Assembly (NCBI RefSeq): GCF_003991975.1
Contig: NZ_CP029822.1
Span: forward strand, 682,001-746,000
Direction: 5' to 3'
Length of the DNA: 64,000 nucleotides
Source: Entomomonas moraniae
Lineage (GTDB): Bacteria > Pseudomonadota > Gammaproteobacteria > Pseudomonadales > Pseudomonadaceae
The translations under genes were made by a program, and so were the position numbers. Positions within the stretch are counted from its first letter, which is position 1, and each line of letters starts with the position of its first letter. Shown piece by piece: positions 45,458 through 54,171 of the stretch. The notes beneath the pieces are model-generated. The model was not told the origin of the DNA, ran no database searches, and was given only the letters and a program-made list of their open reading frames with translations.

Positions 45458-45618
45458 TAATCTGAATCCTCTTAACAAAGGAAATAAAATTAACATTATA
45501 TGATTATTGAAAATTACTCAATATCGTATCAATTATATTGCTAATTGTTAAATATAACTAACTAATTATAATTGGTTGCTTAATTAAAAAGCAGACAGCA
45601 TATAACTAAGAGGTTCTT

Positions 45619-46455
45619 ATGATAAAACAACAACGAAATTGGTTGATTACAGGTTGCTCTTCTGGACTTGGTTATGCTCTGGCCAAATACCTGATTACCA
45701 GTGGAGAGCAAGTGTTTGCAACTGCTAGAAATGCTAAAGACTTGAATAAGTTGGTTGAAGGGCATGATAATGCTTATGCCCTAACACTGGATGTTACCTG
45801 TACTGCCGATATTGAAGGGGCTATTGAATTCGTAAACCAACATGGCGGTGTTGATGTATTGGTTAATAATGCAGGTTATGGCTATATCGCAGCCATAGAG
45901 GAAGCAGATGAAAAGGATTATCGGCAATTATTTGAAACGAACCTTTTTGGTCTGATTGCACTCACTCGCAAAGTACTTCCTAGCATGAGAAAAAAAGGAT
46001 CGGGGCATATCATCAATATATCCTCCATTGGTGGGATGATCGGTAATCCTGGCTCGGGCTTTTATGCAGCGACAAAGTTTGCTGTGATTGGATTTTCAGA
46101 ATCATTATCCAAAGAAGTTGAATCTCTTGGGATAAAAGTCACTGCCGTATTACCAGGACCTTTTCGTACTGACTGGGCTGGAAGGTCTCTTCAAGCAGCA
46201 AAGCATCCTATCGAAGCCTACAAGGAAACGGTACACGATCGTGTAAAATCTTTAAATCAGCAAAGCGGTCAGCAAGTTGGTGATCCTATACGTGCTGCAA
46301 AAGCAATTATTTATGCAGTTAACAGTGCACACCCACCATTGCACCTTGTGCTTGGCAAACCAGGATTAGAGATGGTTCAAGAAAAAATTGTCTCATTGAG
46401 TGACGAGTTAACAAAATGGACTGATATTACTTTAAGTGCCGACTATCCAGACTAG
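45619..46455 (+). CDS. Short-chain dehydrogenase/reductase
   Basis: A 278-residue classical SDR. The cofactor loop is WLITGCSSGLGYALA near residue 8; NNAGYGYIAAIEE follows near residue 85; the catalytic Ser is in HIINISSIGGMIGN and Tyr/Lys in GFYAATKFAVIGFS near residue 150. The PGPFRTDW region closes the site. It reduces or oxidises carbonyl/hydroxyl groups with NAD(P)(H). It is the first gene of a plus-strand cluster with exported hydrolase, cupin and decarboxylase-like proteins, and is divergent from the LysR gene. The ATG at 45619 is preceded by AAGAGG. Confidence 0.88.
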   Translation: MIKQQRNWLITGCSSGLGYALAKYLITSGEQVFATARNAKDLNKLVEGHDNAYALTLDVTCTADIEGAIEFVNQHGGVDVLVNNAGYGYIAAIEEADEKDYRQLFETNLFGLIALTRKVLPSMRKKGSGHIINISSIGGMIGNPGSGFYAATKFAVIGFSESLSKEVESLGIKVTAVLPGPFRTDWAGRSLQAAKHPIEAYKETVHDRVKSLNQQSGQQVGDPIRAAKAIIYAVNSAHPPLHLVLGKPGLEMVQEKIVSLSDELTKWTDITLSADYPD

Positions 46456-46530
46456 GCGTACTAAACGCCTTTTCAACAATAGCGCAATATTATGATGCTG
46501 ATGGACATATCTATAAATAGGAGCATTAAA

Positions 46531-47601
46531 GTGAAATCTACAGGTTCAAAAAATATCTTATCAACACTTATCTTATCGGCAACACTCATATTTACAGGAG
46601 ACATTATGGCCGCTGATTATTCAAAAAATCCATTTACGTTAGCCTATGATAGTGCTATTACGAAAAACGAAGCAGGAAAAGTCAATATTCATACCGTTCA
46701 TTATAAAACTAACGGCATCGACATTGCGGCAAATATCTATACGCCGGCCAATTATGATCCTACCAAGCAATATCCAGCAATTGTAGTAGCACACCCTAAT
46801 GGTGGAGTAAAAGAGCAAGTAGCAGGCTTGTATGCACAACGTTTAGCAGAGCAAGGTTATATAACGATTGCGGCTGATGCAGCCTATCAGGGTGGCAGTG
46901 GTGGTGAGCCTCGTAATATTGATAAACCTTTCAATCGCATCAACGATATTCACGGGATGATTGATTTTATTGAAACCTTTCCGGGGGTTGATAAAAAACG
47001 TATTGGCGCATTAGGGATTTGTGGTGGCGGTGGATACACCTTGGCCGCTGCGCAAAGTGACAAACGTATAAAAGTTGTGGCTACAGTAAGCATGTTTAAT
47101 TCTGGACTTGTCCGCCGCAATGGTTTACAGAATAGCCAAATTGATACCATTCAACAACGTCTCCAGCAAGCTAGCGATGCTCGTACATTAGACTTTAAAG
47201 GCAATGTGCAATACAGTGCTAATACCGATTTAAAAGGTATTACTGATGAAGAACTCGCCAAAATGCCAGCAGGGTTATACCGGGAAGGCTTTGAGTATTA
47301 TGGAAAAACCCATTACCACCCCAACTCAACCCCTAAATACACAACCAGTAGTTTATTAGATTTAATAACATTTGATGCAACTGACCACATTGACCTTATT
47401 CAACAACCGCTATTAATGATTGCTGGCTCTAAAGCAGATACGTTATATATGAGTGAACAAGCATTTGCAAAAGCAACAGGAACTAAAAATAAGCAGCTAG
47501 TGAAAATCAATGGTGCTAGTCATATCGAAACGTACTGGAAGCAACCTTATGTTAATCAAATCGCTGAAGACTTAATTGCATTTTATAATAAAGAATTATG
47601 A
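46531..47601 (+). CDS. Exported alpha/beta hydrolase (dienelactone-hydrolase-like)
   Basis: A 356-residue hydrolase. I chose the GTG at 46531, eight bases after AGGAG, since it gives MKSTGSKNILSTLILSATLI with a signal peptide ending near IMAADYS; the ATG at 46492 has no such site. The nucleophile elbow is ALGICGGGGYTLA near residue 169, with Cys in place of Ser, as in dienelactone hydrolases. The Asp is near MIAGSKADTLY and the His near INGASHIETYW. It is probably periplasmic. It lies 75 bases after the SDR gene and 124 before the cupin gene. Confidence 0.83.
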   Translation: MKSTGSKNILSTLILSATLIFTGDIMAADYSKNPFTLAYDSAITKNEAGKVNIHTVHYKTNGIDIAANIYTPANYDPTKQYPAIVVAHPNGGVKEQVAGLYAQRLAEQGYITIAADAAYQGGSGGEPRNIDKPFNRINDIHGMIDFIETFPGVDKKRIGALGICGGGGYTLAAAQSDKRIKVVATVSMFNSGLVRRNGLQNSQIDTIQQRLQQASDARTLDFKGNVQYSANTDLKGITDEELAKMPAGLYREGFEYYGKTHYHPNSTPKYTTSSLLDLITFDATDHIDLIQQPLLMIAGSKADTLYMSEQAFAKATGTKNKQLVKINGASHIETYWKQPYVNQIAEDLIAFYNKEL

Positions 47602-47725
47602 TCTTAACAATAACGTAGTAAAGGTGATAAATGTTAGTTATTTATCACCTCCCAGATTAAAGTCAATATATTAATTAAATTACTAAGCTTCAACATTAAA
47701 TTTACTGGCTAAAGGAGCGCATTGT

Positions 47726-48205
47726 ATGATCACAAAAATACGTTATTACGGGTTATGGCTACCCTTATTTGCTATATGTTCAGTTGCACAAGCACAAAAC
47801 TCTTCTTTGAACATCAAGCCTGCTGGAACTCAAAACGTAGTTTTTGGAGCGGCTGAGAATTTTACGGGACGAGTGATGGTTGAACCATTATTCCAAGCGG
47901 ATAAAGATATCAATACCTCAGCAGCTTATGTCACGTTTGAACCAGGTGCTCGATCAGCATGGCATACACATCCGACAGGGCAACGGTTAATCGTAATATC
48001 TGGCACTGGGCTTACGCAGATAGAAGGACACCTCATACAGACTATCCGCCCTGGTGATGTTGTATTCTGCCCACCACAAGTCAAACATTGGCATGGTGCT
48101 ACCCCCAATAGTATCATGACACATTTAGCAGTAACAGGCATCGCTGATGGAAAAGGTGTTGAATGGATGGAGAAGGTAACGGATGAACAATATCAAGCGC
48201 ATTAA
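47726..48205 (+). CDS. Exported cupin-domain protein
   Basis: A 159-residue protein with a signal peptide ending near SVAQAQ and one cupin barrel. Metal ligands appear in FEPGARSAWHTHPTGQRLIV near residue 75 (two His) and in PPQVKHWHGATP near residue 116 (His), with the IRPGDVV turn between. The 'R-(x)-WHTHP' form is common in single-domain cupins encoded beside carboxymuconolactone decarboxylase-like genes. Its last 23 bases overlap the start of that gene. It is likely periplasmic; the reaction is unknown. Confidence 0.86.
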   Translation: MITKIRYYGLWLPLFAICSVAQAQNSSLNIKPAGTQNVVFGAAENFTGRVMVEPLFQADKDINTSAAYVTFEPGARSAWHTHPTGQRLIVISGTGLTQIEGHLIQTIRPGDVVFCPPQVKHWHGATPNSIMTHLAVTGIADGKGVEWMEKVTDEQYQAH

Positions 48206-48938
48206 ATTAATCATGATAGCTTCTTTGTTATCTTTGAACTGTGGTCCCTCGTTGAATGCTGAAACCATGACATCGAATACATTAGAAGTGAATCATCAAC
48301 AAGTAGTATCCGATACGTTATCACCACGGCAACAGGCCATCCTATTAATTGCTTCTTATATGGCTAGCAGTCAAATGGAAAAGCTTAAAACAGCACTTAA
48401 TCAGGGGCTAGATGCTGGATTAACCATAAATGAAACCAAAGAAATCCTTGTACAACTCTATGCCTATACAGGCTTTCCTCGTAGCTTGAATGCGCTTAAT
48501 GAACTCATGAACGTTGTTGCCTCACGCAAACAGCTTGGAATTATTGACGCTGGGGGAAAAGAGCCTATCACCCCTGTTCCTGTTGGTGATGAACTAAAGC
48601 GTGTAGGCATCGCTAATCAAACTAAAATAGCAGGTGCGCCAGTACAAGGGCCGCTGTTCGAATTTGCACCTGTTATTAATCAATTTTTACAAACCCATTT
48701 ATTTGGCGATATTTTTGCTCGCGATAATTTGGACTGGCAAAGCCGTGAATTGGCAACAGTAGGAGCTTTAGCTGCCACACCAGGTGTTGAATCACAATTA
48801 CTATCACATATACGAGGTAGCTTATGTGTTGGTCTAACGGAAAAACAGCTTCAACAGATTGTTTTGGTTCTGCATGAACATAATGAAATCGACGCCTCTG
48901 CAAGAGTAAACTATGCATTGCAACAGGTAACAAAATAG
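48183..48938 (+). CDS. Exported carboxymuconolactone decarboxylase-like protein (two domains)
   Basis: A 251-residue protein with a signal peptide ending near SLNAETM. Two CMD-type helical halves follow: one with LSPRQQAILLIASYMASSQM and NETKEILVQLYAYTGFPRSL at about residues 45-110, the other with SRELATVGALAATPG and LSHIRGSLCVGLTEKQLQQI at about 180-240. The catalytic Cys-x-x-Cys of AhpD is not present, so peroxidase activity is unlikely; the CMD relative YurZ is a better guess. It is coupled by overlap to the cupin gene and is the last gene of the cluster. Confidence 0.85.
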   Translation: MNNIKRIKLIMIASLLSLNCGPSLNAETMTSNTLEVNHQQVVSDTLSPRQQAILLIASYMASSQMEKLKTALNQGLDAGLTINETKEILVQLYAYTGFPRSLNALNELMNVVASRKQLGIIDAGGKEPITPVPVGDELKRVGIANQTKIAGAPVQGPLFEFAPVINQFLQTHLFGDIFARDNLDWQSRELATVGALAATPGVESQLLSHIRGSLCVGLTEKQLQQIVLVLHEHNEIDASARVNYALQQVTK

Positions 48939-49309
48939 TCATTAATGCTTAATACCTTAAGAACATATGTAGAAGTACACCTAATTGATATATAGATTAG
49001 TGTCATAATGCATCTTTATTTTATTAATCAATAATGTGACTTATTATAAGGATGCTGTACATTTACTAATAGTAATACGCTCAATGACAAACCATACAGA
49101 AAATACTAAGTTTATCATCTAACTTATTATCATTGATTAATGCTTCCTCTCATTACTAATGTCTGCTGTTCGCTCATTTTTGCCTAAGACTCATCTGTAC
49201 CAAAGAAGGATTTTTAATAGAAAAATAAACTTTTTACTGAATATAAGAGCATAGTAAATAACTCAAACGTTTCAAGCAGGATTATCTAGCAAAATAAAGG
49301 CAAATAAGC
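48939..49309. other. Intergenic region, nothing recognised
   Basis: About 370 A+T-rich bases between the convergent decarboxylase-like and HxlR genes. No open frame, no convincing hairpin and no repeat was seen. Confidence 0.4.
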
Positions 49310-49654
49310 CTATTGGGATAGGTTCTTTCGTGCAAGACAAATAGCTTCGTGATTATCATTAGCCCATTGAATGAGTATATTCATTGGTTTTAGAAAAGAC
49401 CCTCCCAAATCGGTCAGTGTATATTCGACACGAGGAGGCACTTCTGCATAAATAGTTCGGCTGATATAGCCATCATTTTCAAGTTTTTTTAGTGTACGAG
49501 AAAGCATCTGACGTGAAATATCGCCGATCTCTCGATGAAGTGAATTAAAGCGTAGTGTTTGGATCTCTAATGCTTTTAAAACTAGTAAACTCCATTGGTC
49601 ACCAATTCTGTCAAGTACATCGCGGATTGGACAGGGTTGCTCAAAATCAATCAT
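49310..49654 (-). CDS. HxlR-family transcriptional regulator
   Basis: A winged helix-turn-helix regulator of about 114 residues with the family signature CPIRDVLDRIGDQWSLLVLKAL at the start (Cys8 is the redox- or aldehyde-sensing Cys in several members), LRFNSLHREIGDISRQMLSR and LKKLENDGYISR. I chose the ATG at 49654, five bases after GAGG; ATGs at 49678 and 49699 are in frame and cannot be excluded. It is divergent from the NTF2-like gene. Two TTAGTCTA direct repeats lie just upstream and a TTAGTCTA palindrome lies at the other end of the divergent region, which are likely its binding sites. Confidence 0.85.
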   Translation of the reverse strand: MIDFEQPCPIRDVLDRIGDQWSLLVLKALEIQTLRFNSLHREIGDISRQMLSRTLKKLENDGYISRTIYAEVPPRVEYTLTDLGGSFLKPMNILIQWANDNHEAICLARKNLSQ

Positions 49655-49700
49655 GTTATCCTCTAAGTCGTTTGTCATTATTAAGTTTTCTAGCATCATG

Positions 49701-49726
49701 TTAGTCTACTTTTGTGACTTAGTCTA
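49701..49726 (-). promoter_or_regulatory. Paired TTAGTCTA sites upstream of the HxlR gene
   Basis: TTAGTCTA occurs at 49701-49708 and again at 49719-49726, 18 bases apart, in direct orientation. They lie at the start of the regulator gene, suggesting autoregulation. The same octamer makes the palindrome at 49944. Confidence 0.6.
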
Positions 49727-49943
49727 ATATCTATTAGGAATAGTTACCGATAATATATACAACACTTTTTATATTTCTCTTGATATGGCGGTGACAGAAA
49801 ATAAAATCCTCTTTTCTTACTACAGTGATGCCTTATTAAACTTTTAAGCCATCGAAACTTAAACACCAACAATAGTCACAAAAAACTGACTTAGTCATAT
49901 ATTTTTGACTTCTTGTTTTTGTCAATAACAGTTGTTAATATTT

Positions 49944-49966
49944 ATTAGTCTATATTGTAGACTAAT
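49944..49966 (+). promoter_or_regulatory. ATTAGTCTA inverted repeat upstream of NTF2-like gene
   Basis: ATTAGTCTA (49944-49952) and TAGACTAAT (49958-49966) are perfect 9-base inverted repeats around TATTG, about 58 bases before the NTF2-like start. Symmetry and spacing fit a dimeric HxlR operator. Confidence 0.65.
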
Positions 49967-50023
49967 ATTTTTAGCACACTCTAAAAAGTATTTATTTATT
50001 AATTTTTATTGGTAAAAGCTTAT

Positions 50024-50497
50024 ATGAACATATTTAAAAAACTAATTTTTATTGGAGCCATTTTTTTATCGTTAATGAGTGGTGTTGCCAGTGCTCAAAC
50101 AACAACTTCGCCTAATTTTGTACAAGAAGAGAAGAATCGTGCACTTGTTATTAAATTTTACAATAGTTTTTTTAATAATCATCAAGTTGATGAGGCTGCT
50201 AAAGTGTTAGCAGATGACTACAAACAGCACAACCCGACTGTTCCTGATGGCAAAGCCCCTTTTGTTTCATTTTTCAAAGATTTTTTTAATGAAAATCCAC
50301 ACTCACGCGCTCGCATTATACGCAGTGCTGTAGATGGCGATATTGTGTGGCTTCATGTTCACTCGATAAATGGTGAGAATGACCTTGGAGAAGCCGTTGT
50401 CGATATTTTCAGGGTTGAAAATGGAAAAATAGTTGAACATTGGGATGTGATTCAAGCTGTACCTCTGAAGGTTGAAAACAATAATACTATGTTTTAA
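50024..50497 (+). CDS. Exported SnoaL/NTF2-like protein
   Basis: A 157-residue protein with a signal peptide (LIFIGAIFLSLMSGVASAQT) and an NTF2-like cone fold of the SnoaL type: ALVIKFYNSFFNNHQVDEAA, AKVLADDYKQHNPTVPDGKA and FRVENGKIVEHWDVIQAVP. The His and Asp of YKQHNP and EHWD often line the pocket. Proteins of this family act as hydrolases, isomerases or binding proteins; the substrate is unknown. The ATG at 50024 is preferred over TTG at 50009. It is divergent from the HxlR gene and followed by the NmrA-like pseudogene, so the two likely were one operon. Confidence 0.82.
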   Translation: MNIFKKLIFIGAIFLSLMSGVASAQTTTSPNFVQEEKNRALVIKFYNSFFNNHQVDEAAKVLADDYKQHNPTVPDGKAPFVSFFKDFFNENPHSRARIIRSAVDGDIVWLHVHSINGENDLGEAVVDIFRVENGKIVEHWDVIQAVPLKVENNNTMF

Positions 50498-50565
50498 TGA
50501 AATATCAGGCCTAAGTATCTATAAACTTAAATTATACCTGTACTAATTTAAAAGGAGCAATCATT

Positions 50566-51210
50566 GTGAAAATAGCACTTATTGGCGCTACTGGATTTGT
50601 CGGTTCTTATATTTTAAAGGAGGCTATTTTACGTGGCCATAAAGTATTAGCAATTACACGTAACCCAGATAAAATATTAATGGCACCATCTGTTGCTGTA
50701 CAAAAGCTTGATATTAATGATAGTGAAACATTAGTAAAAACGATTATTGATTGTGATATCGTTATACATGCATTTGCACCACCGCGCTCAGACTCTATCG
50801 AAGAACGTATTGCAAAACAAACTACAGGGACTAAAAATATTATTTAAGCAGTAAAAAAAGCAAATATTAATAGGCTAATTGCCGTTGGTGGTGCAGGAAC
50901 AGCAGAAATTGCCCCGGGTATTGCTTTAATGGATAGTTACTTCTTTCCTCCTGAGTATGAAGGTGGTGCACGCTCGACCGAGGTTATTAAAAAACTGTTA
51001 CAATAAGAAGATGCGTTTGATTGGGTATTTATTTCACCCCCAAATATTCTTGAGGAGGGGGAACGTACTGGTAATTACCGTACAGGATCAGATAATTTGA
51101 TCATTGAACTGACTTCTGGTAAAAGTTACATGACATTGGCTGATTATGCAGTTGCTCTATTAGATGAGGCTGAGAATCCTCAACATCACCCAACGCCTGA
51201 AATGCCTTAA
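50566..51210 (+). pseudogene. NmrA-like NAD(P)-binding oxidoreductase, broken
   Basis: A single frame starts at GTG 50566 after AAGGAG and reads MKIALIGATGFVGSYILKEA (Rossmann loop GATGFVG), GHKVLAITRNPDKI, VIHAFAPPRSD. Stops at 50846 (TAA after KNII) and 51004 (TAA after LLQ) interrupt it; both fit a CAA-to-TAA change. Beyond them the frame continues with IAVGGAGTAEIAPG, DWVFISPPNILEEG, GNYRTGSDNLI and MTLADYAVALLDEAENPQH. After that the normal end of the family is replaced by sequence of the opposed integrase, the frame closing at 51210. So the gene is both mutated and truncated by a recombination junction near 51180. Confidence 0.8.
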
Positions 51211-52291
51211 AAAGCATCTCACGAATCCCCTGACTGGTTAATCGTCCACCAAAGCCCAAACGCTTCAACGCCATATTCAACGTATTCTCACTGATTGTTT
51301 GCTCAGGATCGAGGCGATGACACAAAAGATACTGTTGTCCAGGAAAAGCACACTCACACAACTTCCTCACAATACCCAATGCTTGAGAAGACAAAGGTAC
51401 CACATACGCAGGTTTAATCAGCCGGCTCCTCTCTGGGTTTTCCAACACCTTACACCCCCTAAACACATCCACATGCCAAAGAGCCTGCTTAAAATAAAAA
51501 TGCTGCACCTGAGCAAAACGCAAATCAGCCAACCGAACTCCCGTCAACAATAGCAACCGAATTGCCAATCGCGTTTGCAAATTACCCCGATAACGGCCAA
51601 GACGAACTAACAACGCTGGTATCTCCGCGATAGACAAAAAAGGATTTACCGTCCGCTTAGCACGATCTGGCAACGCCAACTCATCTAAATAACAGACTGG
51701 ATTCAACTCCAACTCACCCAATGCCACCGCATAACCAAATATCTCATAAAGCCACGTTCGTACTTTCTTAGCTACAGCAAGGGTTCCTCGTTCCTCAATA
51801 CGTTTTTGCACCGCCCACACATCCGCACGAGAAATTTCTCTTAACGGCTTATCGCCCAAGAATGGCAAAATATCCCTTTTCAGCGAACGCTCAATCTGAA
51901 TTGCCGTTACCTGACCACCCCCATGCTTCCTTTCCCGAGAAAACACCGCATCCAGTCGCTTTAGTTTAAACGCCAACCAAGACTTCGCAAACACATGAAA
52001 CAACCGACTATCAGCCGCAGGCGAATTTGATTGCTGACGATAAGCTCTAGGATCAATCCCTTTCCTAAGTAATTCATTTCCATCTCGACACAAAGCCCTG
52101 GCTTCAGCCAGACCTACCTCAGGAAATACCCCCAACGAAATCCGATACTGCTTCCCTTGCCAAGAAAAACGAAAATGCCAACTGCGTCGAACATTACACG
52201 CGACAAACAACGACAAGCCCTGTCCATCAGACAACGTATAAGGCTTCTTCTCAGGCTTAGCAAAACGTACCGCTTTATCTGATAAGGACAT
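51101..52291 (-). pseudogene. P4-type tyrosine recombinase/integrase, 3'-truncated
   Basis: The open frame of about 397 codons has the arm-binding domain (MSLSDKAVRFAKPEKKPYTL, then WHFRFSWQGKQYRISLGVFP), the core-binding domain (IQIERSLKRDILPFLG) and most of the catalytic domain: the first Arg is in LTGVRLADLRFAQ near residue 244. The HxxR box appears as SQGIREML, with Gln where His is usual, and after ALGDVEDSQ the protein leaves the family: the second His/Trp and the nucleophilic Tyr are missing, replaced by reverse reading of the NmrA pseudogene. It is therefore inactive. Its G+C is visibly higher than its neighbours, a sign of transfer. It lies beside tRNA-Gly, the normal target for such enzymes. 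Start at 52291 by family alignment. Confidence 0.75.
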
Positions 52292-52540
52292 CATTGCCTC
52301 CAAGTACCAACAGACAAAGAAAAGACCAATACCCCTACAATAATACCGATGGACAAAAAAACAAACTAAAAAATAAACACCGACACGCCTAAAACAATGC
52401 GAAAAATAATGTACTACCTAAACCCAGATGTACTAATTTTTGGACTAAATTCTCAGCAAATAAAATCAGATATAAAAGATGAAAAAAAGAGAGGAAAATA
52501 ATAAAACGATCAAAATCAATGAAATAGAAAGGAGTAAAAA

Positions 52541-52568
52541 TAAAAAAATCCGAATACGAGTCGGATTT
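52541..52568 (-). terminator. Rho-independent terminator of tRNA-Gly
   Basis: On the minus strand AAATCCGA and TCGGATTT pair around CTCGTAT, followed by TTTTATTTTTA. It lies 64 bases after the tRNA 3' end and would end the pgsA-tRNA transcript. Confidence 0.85.
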
Positions 52569-52631
52569 CATAACCTTATTTTTTTATATAACCTATCGAA
52601 TTTAAATAAGTTTTTTACTTGCATAAAAATT

Positions 52632-52707
<76 letters not shown>

Positions 52708-52756
52708 TTTTAATAATGAGGTTGCATTTTATAGCAACCTATCTATCTGTCAATAG

Positions 52757-53359
52757 TTATTTGTTATTTTCTTCTATTTTATTCTTATTATCTGTCATCA
52801 GATAGGGCCACGCCGCCATGAGGTAATGGATCATTGACCAAATAGTTAAAACTGCTGCAATAGTAAGTAAAACATAGCCAATAATAACAGGGGTTGTTAG
52901 GATAGGAGGATTGGCTAGGAGTATAACAAGTGCGATCATTTGTGCAGCTGTTTTCCATTTGCCAAGTTTTGATACCGCCACATTAGCTCGTGCGCCTAGT
53001 TCTGCCATCCATTCTCTGAGTGCTGACACGACGATTTCTCGACTAACAATAATAATGGCAGAGAGGGTTAAGCAGAGGTTGACCATTGTGCCATGTATAA
53101 CGCGTGAATGGCTCCCTACGAGTAATACTAGGGCTACTGCAACAATGAGTTTATCTGCAACGGGGTCTAAAAAAGCACCAAAAGGGGTTGTTTGGTTCCA
53201 TTGTCTTGCAAGGTATCCATCAAACCAGTCGGTAATACAAGCAATTGCAAATATTACACTAGAAGTTGTATATACCCATGGAAATGGTAGTAGGTAGATG
53301 ATAACGAATATAGGGATAAGGACAACTCGCAACATGGTGAGAATGTTTGGTATGTTCAT
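52757..53359 (-). CDS. pgsA: CDP-diacylglycerol-glycerol-3-phosphate 3-phosphatidyltransferase PgsA
   Basis: PgsA makes phosphatidylglycerol phosphate from CDP-diacylglycerol and glycerol 3-phosphate in the inner membrane. The CDP-alcohol phosphatidyltransferase motif D-x2-D-G-x2-A-R-x8-G-x3-D-x3-D is complete in DWFDGYLARQWNQTTPFGAF followed by LDPVADK near residue 43. Six hydrophobic helices, 200 residues, typical length. Start NIPNILTMLRVVLIPIFV is the family N terminus. It is followed on the same strand by tRNA-Gly, with which it is probably co-transcribed; uvrC, its usual upstream partner in pseudomonads, is not adjacent here. Confidence 0.95.
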   Translation of the reverse strand: MNIPNILTMLRVVLIPIFVIIYLLPFPWVYTTSSVIFAIACITDWFDGYLARQWNQTTPFGAFLDPVADKLIVAVALVLLVGSHSRVIHGTMVNLCLTLSAIIIVSREIVVSALREWMAELGARANVAVSKLGKWKTAAQMIALVILLANPPILTTPVIIGYVLLTIAAVLTIWSMIHYLMAAWPYLMTDNKNKIEENNK

Positions 53360-53604
53360 TTGGAACCTTTTTGTAGATTTAAGTAGTATTCTATGATTGC
53401 CATCTATATTATTGAATATTAGTCTATGATATCAGGCTTTTTACTCTTGGTTAATGCTTAGAGGTTGTTTTATTTTATAGAGTTTTTTATTCATTTATTA
53501 TGTTACATTTAATTTTAATGATGAAGAGTAATTAATAGACGTTATGCATTAAAATCATCTACTATATATTATGTATAAAGATTCTATTATAAAAGGGTAT
53601 GTTA

Positions 53605-54165
53605 ATGACAGTTTCAATATTATTGCGTAGTGTTTGCCTTGCAGGTTCTATTTTCTTGGTTACTGGATGTGCAACAGAATCCCAACCAAAGCTTACACCA
53701 GCACAACAGGCTATTGCTTCAATGTCTTATGAGCAAAAAACGGTTAAGTTTTTAGAGATTATACATGCAGATAAGTTTACAACACTTGCTTATGTACAAG
53801 CGCAAGATGTGTTAAATCGTTTGTTTGTTGTTAGTAAAGCACCTGAAAGCAAGAGAGCTGTATTGGAACGTTATGAGGCTCAAGCTAATGCGATCCTAGA
53901 CAAAGCTATCGGATGGGATGTAATAAAACCTGATGTTATTAGGTTGTACCAAGCAAACTTTACTGATGCAGAGTTAGCGCAAATGATTGAGTTTTATGAT
54001 TCACCAACAGGTAAGAAAATGTTAAGACAGTTACCTGAAATAAACGTTCAAGTAGAACAGTTGATTGGTTCTAAACTGGAAAGAGGTGCGGCTCCTCAAA
54101 TTCAAGGACTTATTGAGAGTATGGCAAAAGAGTTGAATTTTTCTTTGAATAGTAAAAAACGTTAG
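53605..54165 (+). CDS. DUF2059 lipoprotein
   Basis: A 186-residue protein with a lipoprotein signal (VCLAGSIFLVTGC, Cys about residue 23), so membrane-anchored on the periplasmic side. The mature part carries DUF2059 in its second half: VIRLYQANFTDAELAQMIEF, YDSPTGKKMLRQLPEINVQV. DUF2059 proteins are common in proteobacteria and have no settled function. The ATG at 53605 lies seven bases after AAAAGGG; ATG at 53599 overlaps that site. The bolA-like gene follows after six bases, so the two form an operon that may continue into hemH. Confidence 0.85.
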   Translation: MTVSILLRSVCLAGSIFLVTGCATESQPKLTPAQQAIASMSYEQKTVKFLEIIHADKFTTLAYVQAQDVLNRLFVVSKAPESKRAVLERYEAQANAILDKAIGWDVIKPDVIRLYQANFTDAELAQMIEFYDSPTGKKMLRQLPEINVQVEQLIGSKLERGAAPQIQGLIESMAKELNFSLNSKKR

Positions 54166-54171
54166 AGTTTT

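Noticed and set aside
50566-51210. Stop codon readthrough or recoding in the NmrA-like frame
   Set aside because: TAA, TAG and TGA all end intact genes in this window, no recoding signal is visible, and the gene is also truncated at its 3' end; decay is the simpler reading.
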